This document shows, piece after piece, positions 53,585 to 61,857 of a DNA stretch of 64,000 nucleotides (its first letter is position 1; the number at the start of each line of letters is the position of its first letter). The notes below the pieces were generated by a model. It did not search any database and had not been told where the DNA came from. It saw nothing but the letters and a program-made list of their open reading frames with translations. Source of the stretch: JAFDZV01 sp035549015 (lineage in GTDB: Bacteria; Bacteroidota; Ignavibacteria; OLB7); contig DASZRW010000099.1 in assembly GCA_035549015.1 (NCBI GenBank), positions 10,224 to 74,223 on the forward strand. The letters are read 5' to 3'. A program made the translations under genes and the position numbers.

Positions 53585-55054
53585 ATGAGGATTGCATACT
53601 TCGATTGCTTCTCCGGCCTGAGCGGCGATATGGCCGTCGGGGCCCTTCTCGATGCGGGCGTTCCGCTCGAAGTGGTCCGGGAAGGGCTGGGCCTGCTTGG
53701 GGAGGAGTGGGCGGGCGTTCATCTGGCGGTGCGCCCGATCGTGCGAAGCGAGATCCATGCCGTGAAGTTCGACGTGCTCGGTCCTGACGGCCGGCCGCTG
53801 GATGGCGGCGGCCATCCGGGCGATCATGGCCATGCGCATTCGCACGGAGACGGAGAGCATCATGATCACGGTCATGACCACCACCACGGGCACGGTCACG
53901 ACCATCCGCATGCTCACGAGCATGAGCACCGGCATCATCACGATCATGACCATGGGGACAATCACGGCCATCATCATGCTCACGGGCATCATGGTGACCA
54001 TGGTCATCACCATGCTCATGGCGATCACGGGCATGAAGGGGCCAACGGAACGGGCCACCATCATCACGAGCACGAACACCGAAGCTATGCGGATATCGCG
54101 CGGATGATCGGTGCCAGCCGGCTGCCGGAGCGCGTGAAGGAGCTCGCGGTCGCGATCTTCCATGCAATCGCGGTCGGAGAGGCGCGCATACACAGTGTCC
54201 CCGTAGAACACGTCCACTTCCACGAGGTTGGGGCGATGGATTCCATTGCGGACATCGTGGCGGTGGCGATCTGCCTGAACCACTTCAACGTGGACGCAGT
54301 GATGTCCTCCCCGGTCCCGATGGGCAGCGGCGGACTGATCCGGACGCAGCATGGCATGATGCCGCTCCCTGCGCCGGCGACGCTGGAAATCCTGAAAGGA
54401 TATCCGGTGGCCATGACAGCGGTGCCGTTTGAACTGACAACGCCCACGGGAGCGGGAATCATCGCGGCACTGTCGCGAGGCGTCCTCACCGCTCAGGTGT
54501 TCCGGCCGGAGCATACCGGCTTCGGCGCCGGAACACGTGAATTGCCCGATCGTCCAAATCTCGTGCGCGTGGTGATCGGAGAGATGGACGCGGCATCCGA
54601 GACCGACACGGTTATGGTAGTGGAGGCCACCATCGACGACATGAATCCCCAGATCTATCCGTATCTGGTCGAGCAATTGCTGACGTGCGGCGCCGTCGAT
54701 GCATGGCTGACACCGGTGATCATGAAGAAGGGGAGGCCGGGGATTGTGGTTACCGCGCTTGCTCCGGAAGCCGTGCTGGATGCGGTTGCCGGGACGATCT
54801 ATCGCGAGACCACCACGATCGGTCTGCGTACCTATCGGGCGAATCGCCGGAAGCTGAGGCGGGAGGAGGCCATGGTCGAGACCTCGTTCGGACCGGTGCG
54901 AATGAAGAAGATTACGGGGCCGGACGAAACCCGACTGGCGCCGGAGTATGAGGAGGCGCGACGGCTTGCGCTCGAACATGGGTTGCCGCTGCGCGATGTG
55001 CTGCGCACTCTGGCCGAGGAGGCCGGGAAGCATCCGGCCGGGAGCGGCTCCTGA
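53585..55054 (+). CDS. larC: Nickel-insertion protein LarC with His-rich insertion
   Basis: 489-residue protein of the LarC/DUF111 family, which inserts nickel into the pyridinium bis-thiocarboxylate mononucleotide cofactor. The N-terminal domain begins MRIAYFDCFSGLSGDMAVGA and the conserved VPVEHVHFHEVGAMDSIADI and TTPTGAGIIAAL follow; the C-terminal ferredoxin-like region has EATIDDMNPQIYPYLVEQLL and TPVIMKKGRPG. Unlike L. plantarum LarC, it is read in one frame without programmed frameshifting. Residues ~72-164 are an extreme His-rich insertion (long runs of HGH, HDH, HEH) likely to store metal. No larA, larB or larE is in the window. A TATCTTG element at 53551-53557 may be its promoter. 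Confidence 0.93.
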   Translation: MRIAYFDCFSGLSGDMAVGALLDAGVPLEVVREGLGLLGEEWAGVHLAVRPIVRSEIHAVKFDVLGPDGRPLDGGGHPGDHGHAHSHGDGEHHDHGHDHHHGHGHDHPHAHEHEHRHHHDHDHGDNHGHHHAHGHHGDHGHHHAHGDHGHEGANGTGHHHHEHEHRSYADIARMIGASRLPERVKELAVAIFHAIAVGEARIHSVPVEHVHFHEVGAMDSIADIVAVAICLNHFNVDAVMSSPVPMGSGGLIRTQHGMMPLPAPATLEILKGYPVAMTAVPFELTTPTGAGIIAALSRGVLTAQVFRPEHTGFGAGTRELPDRPNLVRVVIGEMDAASETDTVMVVEATIDDMNPQIYPYLVEQLLTCGAVDAWLTPVIMKKGRPGIVVTALAPEAVLDAVAGTIYRETTTIGLRTYRANRRKLRREEAMVETSFGPVRMKKITGPDETRLAPEYEEARRLALEHGLPLRDVLRTLAEEAGKHPAGSGS

Positions 55055-55140
55055 CGTCCATCCCGAAGCGATTGTGCGCGCCGCCGGCCGGGCAGGGCGG
55101 CCGCCGATGCGGCCGGAACCCACACCTGGATATCGAAAGC

Positions 55141-55878
55141 ATGAACCAGAACAACGAGATGATCGAGACGGGCGGCTGGCGCCGGCGGCTCATGGCGCGC
55201 GTGCGCGTCATGTACAGCGACCGCGTGGTTACGTCGCTTGCAACGCTTGGCGTTTCCACCGTGCTCTGCATCGTCATGGTGGCCGTGCGCGTGATGTACA
55301 CCGGCACCCGCGGCTACAGCTTCCTGGTCTGGAACCTGTTCCTGGCCTGGATTCCCTTTCTCATTGCACTGGGACTCTATATTCGGCGACGCCGCTCCAC
55401 GTGGAGCTTCCTGCTAGCCGGATGTCTCTGGCTGCTGTTCTTTCCGAATGCTCCCTACATCGTTACCGACCTGATCCACGTTCGGTGGACGACGACGGCG
55501 CCGATCTGGTACGATGTCACGATGATCGCCGCCTGTGCATGGACCGGCCTGCTGCTCGGACTTACGTCGTTACGGATGATGCAGAGCCTGGTTCGGCAGC
55601 AATGGGGGAAAATTGTAAGTTGGGCGTTCGCATTCGTTGTGATGATCCTTGGCAGCTTCGGCGTCTATCTCGGCCGCTTCCAGCGATGGAACAGTTGGGA
55701 TCTTCTTTCCAATCCGTCCGGGCTTGTCGGGGATATCCTTCGGGGAGTGTTGCATCCGCTGGCGCATCCGCGCCCTCTGGCGATGACGATGCTCTTCACG
55801 CTCTTCCTAATCGTGGCCTATCTGACTATCTCCGGGCTTGCCGTCGTGCGACACGGCAGCGCGGAACGCGAATCATAG
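55141..55878 (+). CDS. DUF1361 integral membrane protein
   Basis: 245-residue inner-membrane protein of the DUF1361 family, function unknown. Six or seven hydrophobic segments are visible; the family-specific stretch LLFFPNAPYIVTDLIHVRW follows the third, and LGSFGVYLGRFQRWNSWDLL lies in the second half. The ATG at 55141 begins the protein; it lies 86 bases after larC and 12 bases before ugd, so it is probably in an operon with ugd at least. Confidence 0.88.
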   Translation: MNQNNEMIETGGWRRRLMARVRVMYSDRVVTSLATLGVSTVLCIVMVAVRVMYTGTRGYSFLVWNLFLAWIPFLIALGLYIRRRRSTWSFLLAGCLWLLFFPNAPYIVTDLIHVRWTTTAPIWYDVTMIAACAWTGLLLGLTSLRMMQSLVRQQWGKIVSWAFAFVVMILGSFGVYLGRFQRWNSWDLLSNPSGLVGDILRGVLHPLAHPRPLAMTMLFTLFLIVAYLTISGLAVVRHGSAERES

Positions 55879-55890
55879 CATCATCTCTTC

Positions 55891-57243
55891 ATGCCATACA
55901 CGATTGCTGTTGTTGGAACCGGTTATGTCGGACTGGTTAGCGGTACCTGTTTTGCCGACATCGGTAATCAGGTTCACTGCGTTGATATCGACCCGAAGAA
56001 GATCGAGATGCTCGAAGCGGGCGGAGTTCCGATCTACGAACCGGGGCTTGATCTGCTTCTGGAGCGGAACATTCGGGAGCGGCGGATCTGGTTCACACTG
56101 GATCTGAAGAGCGCGGTTCTGAAGTCCGATGTGATCTTCCTCTGCCTTCCCACTCCGCCGGACGAAGACGGCTCCGCAGATCTGAAGTATATCCTGGGTG
56201 TGGCGGACCAGATAGGGGTGATCCTTCAGGCCCACCCCGATGCCGGCTACAAGGTGATCGTGGACAAGAGCACGGTTCCGGTTGGCACCAGCGAACTGGT
56301 TCGCGATGCCATCCGGCGCAACGCTCCGGATGGTGACTTCGATGTGGTTTCCAACCCGGAGTTCCTGCGCGAGGGCTTTGCCGTTGATGACTGCATGCGC
56401 CCCGAACGTGTGGTGGTTGGAACCAGTTCCAGGCGCGCGGAAACCATCATGCGCGACCTGTACGAACCATTCCTCCGGAGCGGCAATCCGATTTTCGTGA
56501 TCAGCGAGCGGAGTGCCGAGATTGCCAAGTACGCCGCCAACTCATTCGTGGCGATGAGGATCTCCTTCATCAATGAGATGGCGAACTTCTGCGAGAAGAT
56601 CGGTGCCAATATCGACGACGTTCGCGCCGCGATCGGCTCCGATTCCAGAATCGGAAAGAAGTATCTCTACCCGAGCGTCGGTTACGGCGGGAGTTGTTTC
56701 CCGAAGGACGTGCGTGCAATTCTCAAGAGCTCCGCGGATTTCGGAACGTCGCTTCAGGTGATCGAGGCTGTGGAACAGGTGAACAAGCGGCAGCCGCTGC
56801 TGTTCTGCGACAAGATCAGGACGCACTTTCAGGGCGATCTGACCGGCCGCCGGATTGCGATCTGGGGACTTTCCTACAAGGCCAACACGGACGACACCCG
56901 GGAGTCCCCGGCGTTCGTAGTGATCGATCACCTTCTCGAGGCAGGGGCCGAGGTTGTTGCCTACGATCCGGAGGCGATGGAGGGAACCCGCCGCCGATAC
57001 GGCACCCGCATTGTCTATGCCTCCAGCATGTACGAGACGATCAAGGGGGCCGATGCCCTGGCTATCCTGACGGAGTGGAACGAGTTCCGGAACCCGGATT
57101 TCGGCCGAGTGACCGAGGCGCTCAAGCAGCGGGTGATCTTCGACGGACGTAATCTCTTCAACAGCGAGGAGATGGCCGGCCGCGGATACACCTACTATTC
57201 CATCGGCCGGGCGCTGGTTCCGGTGTCCAATATCGCCGAATAA
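55891..57243 (+). CDS. ugd: UDP-glucose 6-dehydrogenase
   Basis: 450-residue NAD-dependent enzyme making UDP-glucuronate for capsule or LPS. The N-terminal Rossmann motif is IAVVGTGYVGLVSGTCFADI, followed by CLPTPPDEDGSADL, VDKSTVPVGTSELVRDA and SNPEFLREGFAVDDCM. The catalytic cysteine is in SVGYGGSCFPKDVRAIL, and the C-terminal UDP-binding domain has IWGLSYKANTDDTRESPA and AYDPEAM. It is 12 bases downstream of the DUF1361 gene. Confidence 0.95.
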   Translation: MPYTIAVVGTGYVGLVSGTCFADIGNQVHCVDIDPKKIEMLEAGGVPIYEPGLDLLLERNIRERRIWFTLDLKSAVLKSDVIFLCLPTPPDEDGSADLKYILGVADQIGVILQAHPDAGYKVIVDKSTVPVGTSELVRDAIRRNAPDGDFDVVSNPEFLREGFAVDDCMRPERVVVGTSSRRAETIMRDLYEPFLRSGNPIFVISERSAEIAKYAANSFVAMRISFINEMANFCEKIGANIDDVRAAIGSDSRIGKKYLYPSVGYGGSCFPKDVRAILKSSADFGTSLQVIEAVEQVNKRQPLLFCDKIRTHFQGDLTGRRIAIWGLSYKANTDDTRESPAFVVIDHLLEAGAEVVAYDPEAMEGTRRRYGTRIVYASSMYETIKGADALAILTEWNEFRNPDFGRVTEALKQRVIFDGRNLFNSEEMAGRGYTYYSIGRALVPVSNIAE

Positions 57244-57282
57244 TCCTTCATGCTCTACGTTAGCTGACAGGGCTGAATCCGC

Positions 57283-57312
57283 TTGCACTCGCAGGTTCGA
57301 TTCCGTATGTTG
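57283..57312 (+). promoter_or_regulatory. Promoter of the MerR-family gene
   Basis: TTG at 57283-57285, exactly 20 bases, then TATGTTG at 57306-57312. The transcript would start near 57318, about 24 bases before the ATG. Confidence 0.55.
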
Positions 57313-57341
57313 CGGCACCTTTCAAGTGACCCGCAGGCGTT

Positions 57342-57728
57342 ATGAAGGACTTGCAGATCAAGAAGCTCTACTACTCGATCAGCGAGGTCAGCAAGATGCT
57401 GGGGCTGGAGCAGTATGTTCTGCGTTACTGGGAGACCGAGTTCGAACAGTTGCGCCCCCAGAAGAACCGTGCGGGCAACCGAATCTACACGGAGAAGGAC
57501 ATCGAGATCGTGAAACTGATCAAGCGCCTGACGCGCGAGGATCGGTACACGATTGAAGGTGCCCGGCAGGTGATGGGGACTCTGGTCGCCGAGAATGGGA
57601 CGTTACGGGAGGGTGCGCTCGAGGAGCACTTGAGGCAGATGAAGGGGGGAAACGGCGAGCAGCAACCGGTTAATGACACCCTGCAGGCCTTGCGTGCGGC
57701 GCTTGTCGAGTTGCGTTCGAAGCTGTAG
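57342..57728 (+). CDS. MerR-family transcriptional regulator
   Basis: 128-residue DNA-binding protein. The winged helix-turn-helix of the MerR family is N-terminal: YYSISEVSKMLGLEQYVLRY-WETEFEQLRP, followed by RNRIYTEKDIEIVKLIKRLT-like sequence. The C-terminal part is a predicted coiled coil (EEHLRQMKGGNGEQQ, LQALRAALVELRSKL) with no cysteine cluster, so it is a ligand-free or small-effector type. It has its own -33/-7 promoter and is followed by tRNA-Pro 31 bases later. The regulon is unknown. Confidence 0.9.
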   Translation: MKDLQIKKLYYSISEVSKMLGLEQYVLRYWETEFEQLRPQKNRAGNRIYTEKDIEIVKLIKRLTREDRYTIEGARQVMGTLVAENGTLREGALEEHLRQMKGGNGEQQPVNDTLQALRAALVELRSKL

Positions 57729-57759
57729 CGGGTGAAGAGACAGGACAATTTTTCAAGTT

Positions 57760-57833
57760 CGGAGCGTAGCGCAGCCCGGTAGCGCACTTCCTTGGGGTGG
57801 AAGGGGTCGTGGGTTCAAATCCCGCCGCTCCGA
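57760..57833 (+). tRNA. tRNA-Pro (anticodon GGG)
   Basis: 74-base cloverleaf: acceptor stem CGGAGCG/CGCTCCG, D arm GCGC...GCGC, anticodon stem CTTCC/GGAAG with loop TTGGGGT (anticodon GGG, reading CCC/CCU), T arm GTGGG-TTCAAAT-CCCGC, discriminator A. The 3' CCA is not encoded (ACAG follows). It lies between the MerR gene and a strong bidirectional terminator. Confidence 0.95.
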
Positions 57834-57840
57834 CAGAACG

Positions 57841-57865
57841 AAAGCCAGCAGCAACTGCTGGCTTT
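57841..57865. terminator. Bidirectional terminator between tRNA-Pro and corA
   Basis: Perfect 11-base stem AAAGCCAGCAG / CTGCTGGCTTT with a 3-base loop. It lies eight bases after tRNA-Pro on the plus strand and 46 bases after the corA stop codon on the minus strand; A and T tracts inside the stem ends suit both directions. Confidence 0.75.
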
Positions 57866-57911
57866 CTGCGTTATATCCCGACCTATCCCGCACCGTCTGT
57901 TGCCGAGCGCA

Positions 57912-58931
57912 TCAGATCCACTTCTTGCGCCTGAAATAGATCAGCATCCCGATCGATGTCGCAATCATGATGGCCCAGACCATCGGATAGCCGAGCGCCC
58001 ACTTCAATTCGGGCATGTTGTAGGGTGAGCTGGAGGTATCGAAGTTCATCCCATACAGGCCGACGATGAATGTCAACGGAAGGAAGATCGTGGAGATGAT
58101 CGTCAGCATCTTCATGATCTCGTTCATACGATTCGAGGTCATCGAGAGGTAGGCATCCAGCAGCCCGGTCAGGATGTCCCGGTAGGACTCCGCAAGTTCA
58201 GCCGCCCGCACCAGGTGATCGAAGACATTGCGGTAATAGGCGATCTCATCCTGCGTCACCAGCGGGAACTCGCCGCGCGACAGCCGGTAGACCATCTCCC
58301 GCTGATATGTCGTGATCCGCCGCAGCTTGAACGCCTGCCGTTTCATGCTGAGAAGCTGCGGAAGGGCGGTCTGCGGTGCACCGTGGAAGATCACATCCTC
58401 CAGGTCCTCGATATGTTCGTCGAACACATCCAGGATCGGCGTGTAGTCATCCACGATGGCGTCCAGGATCAGGTGATAGATATAATCCGGCCCGCGCCCC
58501 AGATGCATCGCGTTGCGGGAACAGGCCTCCACCACTTCCTCGATGGCTCGTGCCGGCTCGTAGTGATGCGTGACGATGAAGGCGTGCCCAAGGAACACGT
58601 TCAACTGGCGCGTGGCTATCACCGGCATCCCGCTGTCGTCAGCGGGTCCAAGTTCGATCGGGTTGATGATCGAGAAGATGTAGCGGCCGTAGTCTTCCAC
58701 CTTCGGGAGATGGTCGCCCCGATTGGGATCAACCCGTTCCCGCCGGCAGTCCATGATTGCCAGCGGATGGAACTGCATTGTCGAGGCGAGCACGGCGTCC
58801 TCCTCCTCAGGCGTTGGATCGTGCATGTCGATCCAGTACACGGCCTCGGGCTCCTCCTTCGTGATCGCCTGGAGTTCGTCCAGCTTCGCGGTTCCCACCG
58901 CTCCCTTCCTGTAAACGTAGATATCGATCAT
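57912..58931 (-). CDS. corA: CorA-type magnesium/cobalt transporter
   Basis: 339-residue homopentameric divalent-metal channel. The large cytoplasmic funnel domain covers about residues 1-275, and two transmembrane helices are at the C-terminus. The signature YGMNF lies at the end of the first helix (IFLPLTFIVGLYGMNFD), and the basic sphincter ends the protein (YFRRKKWI). Conserved motifs such as RRITTYQREMVYRLSRGEFP and SNRMNEIMKMLTIISTIFLP support CorA. The ATG at 58931 is six bases after the stop codon of the recombinase-like gene, so the two are in one operon. Confidence 0.93.
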   Translation of the reverse strand: MIDIYVYRKGAVGTAKLDELQAITKEEPEAVYWIDMHDPTPEEEDAVLASTMQFHPLAIMDCRRERVDPNRGDHLPKVEDYGRYIFSIINPIELGPADDSGMPVIATRQLNVFLGHAFIVTHHYEPARAIEEVVEACSRNAMHLGRGPDYIYHLILDAIVDDYTPILDVFDEHIEDLEDVIFHGAPQTALPQLLSMKRQAFKLRRITTYQREMVYRLSRGEFPLVTQDEIAYYRNVFDHLVRAAELAESYRDILTGLLDAYLSMTSNRMNEIMKMLTIISTIFLPLTFIVGLYGMNFDTSSSPYNMPELKWALGYPMVWAIMIATSIGMLIYFRRKKWI

Positions 58932-58937
58932 ATCCGG

Positions 58938-59888
58938 CTAGTTCTCGATGTTGCCCGCGGCCTGGGCGTTGCCTCCCAGCTTCCCTCTGATCCTGAAGTA
59001 GAGCTGAGCCGTGGGCTGCCATTCAATGCGCATGCGGTGCATCACCTCCTCGATCGTTGCACCGTTATCCACCATGATAAGTCCCGCGGTATGCCGGAGC
59101 GAGAAGGGGGTGAGTTCGCGGTCGCGGTTTCCCTTCACTCCGCTCTGCCGCAACCAGCGGCTCACCGCCTCGCGCATGCCGCGCGAGGTCATCCGCCGGC
59201 CCTGTGTGCGGTTGCTCATGCTGGCAAAGAGCGGGGCATCGGCAGGTGGGGGAGAATCGGGAAAGCGCCTCTGAAGGTAGTCCGCAATCGCGGCCATGGC
59301 GTCCGCGGTCATGGTCACCGATTCATCCTTCACACTCCGTCCCTTTCCCTGAACGCGAATGCGCCATACTCCGTCCGTCTCCAGGATGTCACCGATGTCC
59401 GCCAGGAGACATTCGCGTTCGGAGAGGGCGCAGTCCAGCATCAGCAGGATGAGTGCATAGTCGCGCATTCCCTGAAGGGGGGAACGGTCCACCGCCCCCA
59501 GCAGGGCGCCGATTTCATCGTAGCTCAGGAAGGTTCGCGAGTGCCTGGAGGGGCGGCGGCCGCCGACGACGTGGGCGGCGGGATTTGCGGCAAGGATCTT
59601 GACGTCGATCAGGTATTGGCAGAAGCGCCGCAGCGCGGTCATGTATGTTGCCACCGACACATCCTTCAGTTCCTTGCGCTCCACCAGATAGCGTCGGTAT
59701 CGTTCCACGTCGCGCACCCGGAACAGGAAGCGCTTGTCGATCGGGAACCACTTGAGGAAGTCGCGGAGCGCCCGTTGGTATGTGCCACGGGTTTCGGTGC
59801 TCTTCCGTTCGCATGCCTGGAGAAAGCCTTCGTAGTGGGCCACCAGTTCCTTGAGCGTCAGCTTCAGTGGTTGGAGATTGTCTTCCAT
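58938..59888 (-). CDS. Tyrosine-recombinase-fold protein with degenerate active site
   Basis: 316-residue protein with the XerC/D layout: an N-terminal core-binding SAM-like domain (LKLTLKELVAHYEGFLQACE, ... VATYMTALRRFCQYLIDVKI) and a C-terminal catalytic domain (MRDYALILLMLDCALSEREC, ... SLRHTAGLIMVDNG). Aligned with XerD, the catalytic Lys (QGKGRS), the second Arg (SLRHT) and the nucleophile Tyr (QLYFRI) are present, but the first Arg of TGLRVSEL is replaced by Ser, the His of HxxR by Phe, and the third catalytic His/Trp (LGH) by Ile. It should be poorly active or inactive as a recombinase and may be a DNA-binding relative. It is first in an operon with corA, behind a good -33/-7 promoter. 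Confidence 0.8.
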   Translation of the reverse strand: MEDNLQPLKLTLKELVAHYEGFLQACERKSTETRGTYQRALRDFLKWFPIDKRFLFRVRDVERYRRYLVERKELKDVSVATYMTALRRFCQYLIDVKILAANPAAHVVGGRRPSRHSRTFLSYDEIGALLGAVDRSPLQGMRDYALILLMLDCALSERECLLADIGDILETDGVWRIRVQGKGRSVKDESVTMTADAMAAIADYLQRRFPDSPPPADAPLFASMSNRTQGRRMTSRGMREAVSRWLRQSGVKGNRDRELTPFSLRHTAGLIMVDNGATIEEVMHRMRIEWQPTAQLYFRIRGKLGGNAQAAGNIEN

Positions 59889-59971
59889 GGGTTGAAACGT
59901 GGGGAGGCTCGGGCGAGGCGGAACCCGGTGCGGTCTGCAGGGCGCCGTGAGTGGGAACCGAGTACGATTAC

Positions 59972-60001
59972 CAAAATACCGTTATTGCATTCCAGAGGCA
60001 A
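59972..60001 (-). promoter_or_regulatory. Promoter of the recombinase-like/corA operon
   Basis: On the minus strand TTG (60001-59999), a 20-base spacer, and TATTTTG (59978-59972). The transcript would start near 59966, about 78 bases before the ATG. Confidence 0.5.
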
Positions 60002-60148
60002 TAGTCAAAACGATCGTGCCGCGGATGCGGCCGAGGCAGGCGGGTCCGCTGACACGGCGCATGGATCGGCGGCTGAAGCGAGAGGCGCATTCGGGTGCAG
60101 CATGGCATGGGGTGGAGATCGGCGTCATGCTGCGTAAATTGGCCCGTC

Positions 60149-60640
60149 GTGGCAGGATATCGTGGTCACATCACACTCGCCGTTATCTTCGGCGCATTGC
60201 TCGTCATTGGTCTGGCATACAGCTCGATCATGGCGGGCGCGTCCATCGAGGAACGGGTAGTGAAGGGGGCGGTGATCATCTGGCTGGCGGTGATCTTCGC
60301 GCTCTTCCCGGACATCGACATCAAGAGCAAGGGGCAGCTTCTCTTCTACCGGCTTTTCTTCCTTCTGGACCTCCTCCTGTTGCTCGGCGGGCGTACAGAG
60401 GAGGCGGCTCTGCTCGGGTTCCTTGCCCTGATTCCGATTCTGAGCCGCCATCGGGGGTGGACACACACGGTGTGGGCGATGCTGCTGATACCGCTTCCCA
60501 TTCTTGCCGGGCCGATCTACTTTGCAAAGGCATCCACCGCCGTGGGCCTTCCGTACTATCTTGGAGCGGTTTCCGGATATCTGAGCCACCTCATCGCCGA
60601 CGGTACCATCCGGCGGCGCGGTTTCTGGTGGTGGTGGTAG
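60149..60640 (+). CDS. YdjM/DUF457-type membrane-bound metal-dependent hydrolase
   Basis: 163-residue inner-membrane protein of the YdjM (LexA-regulated, DUF457) family of predicted metal-dependent hydrolases. It starts MAGYRGHITLAVIFGALL, has the His/Asp motifs FALFPDIDIKSKGQ, SRHRGWTHTVW and SGYLSHLIADG, and four to five membrane segments. The GTG at 60149 aligns with the typical family start; it lies only seven bases after a TAAATTG element, so the mRNA may be leaderless. The physiological substrate is unknown. Confidence 0.87.
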   Translation: MAGYRGHITLAVIFGALLVIGLAYSSIMAGASIEERVVKGAVIIWLAVIFALFPDIDIKSKGQLLFYRLFFLLDLLLLLGGRTEEAALLGFLALIPILSRHRGWTHTVWAMLLIPLPILAGPIYFAKASTAVGLPYYLGAVSGYLSHLIADGTIRRRGFWWWW

Positions 60641-60774
60641 GGCCTCCTTCGGCTCTTCCTCCGCTCGGAGTAAACTACCGGGTGCCCTCTGCCGTCGTAT
60701 CGAACGTTGTCCTGACGTACGGAACACATTCCCGGTGCGTACGTCTCATTCAGGAATCTCAATTGAGCGTATTC

Positions 60775-60915
60775 ATGGACGCATTGTTCCCCCTGGCGGT
60801 GGCGCTGACCGCAGCCGGCCTGCTGATTGCCCTGTTCCGTCGTGAGGCAGCGCGCGGCCTGCGCGCGAAGCCGCTTCCGGTGCGCGCGGAGAGTCGGCGG
60901 AGCCGCCGCTCGTGA
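60775..60915 (+). CDS. Small membrane protein translationally coupled to recO
   Basis: 46-residue frame: MDALFPLAVALTAAGLLIAL forms one transmembrane helix, followed by a basic tail (FRREAARGLRAKPLP, ending SRRSRRS). Its stop codon overlaps the recO start in GTGA (60912-60915), the usual sign of translational coupling. There is no strong ribosome-binding site and no known family, so it is a plausible but unproven gene. Confidence 0.5.
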   Translation: MDALFPLAVALTAAGLLIALFRREAARGLRAKPLPVRAESRRSRRS

Positions 60916-61691
60916 TCGTCAAGAGCGACGCCGTGGTTCTGCAGACCCGCCGATTCCGCGAGTCGAGTAAGATCGTCACCTTCTACACGCGCGAGTACGG
61001 AAAGCTGGGAGCGGTGGCCCGCGGGGTTCTCCAGCCGAAGAACAGATACGGAGCGGTGCTGCAGCCCATGGCACATCTATCCGTGCTGATCTATCGAAAG
61101 GAGGGGCGTGATCTTCACAACCTCTCCACAGCGGAGAGCATCGAGCGATTCGGCGTGCTCAACAGCAGTCTGGAGCGGATGAGCGCCGGGCTGTCGATTC
61201 TGGAGATCGTCAATGCCGCGATGCATGACGAGGACCGCAACGATGAGCTCTTCGATCTGATTGTTGCAGCGCTTCGGATGCTGAACGATCCCGAATCCGA
61301 TCCCGGAGGCATTCAACTCTGGTTCCACCTGCGCCTGGCCTCCATTCTCGGCTATGCGATCACTGCGGAGCAATGCGGGGTCTGCGGCGAGGCGTTCGAT
61401 GTATCGCTCGCGTCGCTTCCGTTCAATCTCGCGATCGGTGCGCCACTCTGCAGCGAGCATCGTGAGTCCATGGCCTACCGGCCGATCAACAACGGTTCGT
61501 TCGCCGTTCTGCGCCGCCTTCTGGTGGCCGAAGCGGACGAGGCCGCGCGCGAGATGGTGGGAACGGCCGAGACGACGGAGCTGGGGGATCTGCTGACGTC
61601 ATTCATCCGTTATCATGTGGACGGCATCAGAACGTTGAAGGCGCGAGGAGTGGCGGCGAAAGTGCTCGACGGCGGCCCTGCGCGTACATAG
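60912..61691 (+). CDS. recO: DNA repair protein RecO
   Basis: 259-residue protein that helps RecR load RecA on SSB-coated DNA in RecFOR repair. The N-terminal OB fold is visible (VKSDAVVLQTRRFRESSKIV, ... YGKLGAVARGVLQPKNRYGA) followed by the helical domain with the LFDLIVAALRML region and the zinc-type cysteines CGVCG. The start is the GTG at 60912, overlapping the upstream small gene by four bases. The C-terminal part (TSFIRYHVDG, RTLKAR) matches the family. Confidence 0.92.
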   Translation: MIVKSDAVVLQTRRFRESSKIVTFYTREYGKLGAVARGVLQPKNRYGAVLQPMAHLSVLIYRKEGRDLHNLSTAESIERFGVLNSSLERMSAGLSILEIVNAAMHDEDRNDELFDLIVAALRMLNDPESDPGGIQLWFHLRLASILGYAITAEQCGVCGEAFDVSLASLPFNLAIGAPLCSEHRESMAYRPINNGSFAVLRRLLVAEADEAAREMVGTAETTELGDLLTSFIRYHVDGIRTLKARGVAAKVLDGGPART

Positions 61692-61857
61692 CATCCAATC
61701 AATCATCACGTTATCATGTAACCTCTGTACGTTGTGCAACGTAATCGGTTGTTGCCTGTATCCGGCTCACTCGCACAAGATGGGAACCCATCCCGAAGCC
61801 GTCGGGCAAATCCCAGCAACCGTGATCCTTGGTGAATTCTGAACGGAGAATCGAGAA
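61692..61857. other. Intergenic region upstream of degP
   Basis: 166 bases between recO and the protease gene. A TAnnTTG element (TACGTTG) lies at 61728-61734, but without a TTG at the usual distance. Nothing else is supported. Confidence 0.3.

Noticed and set aside
53820..54080. Repetitive CAT/CAC-rich DNA as a CRISPR-like or satellite repeat
   Set aside because: It is the coding sequence of the His-rich insertion of LarC with irregular spacing, not regularly spaced repeats with unique spacers.
53802..54107. Met/Thr/Ile-rich frame inside larC
   Set aside because: It is an alternative frame of the His codon repeats in the LarC insertion.
57841..57865. Palindrome as an attachment site next to a tRNA and recombinase gene
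   Set aside because: The structure is a perfect terminator hairpin, there is no direct copy of the tRNA 3' end nearby, and the recombinase-like gene lacks catalytic residues and is separated by corA.
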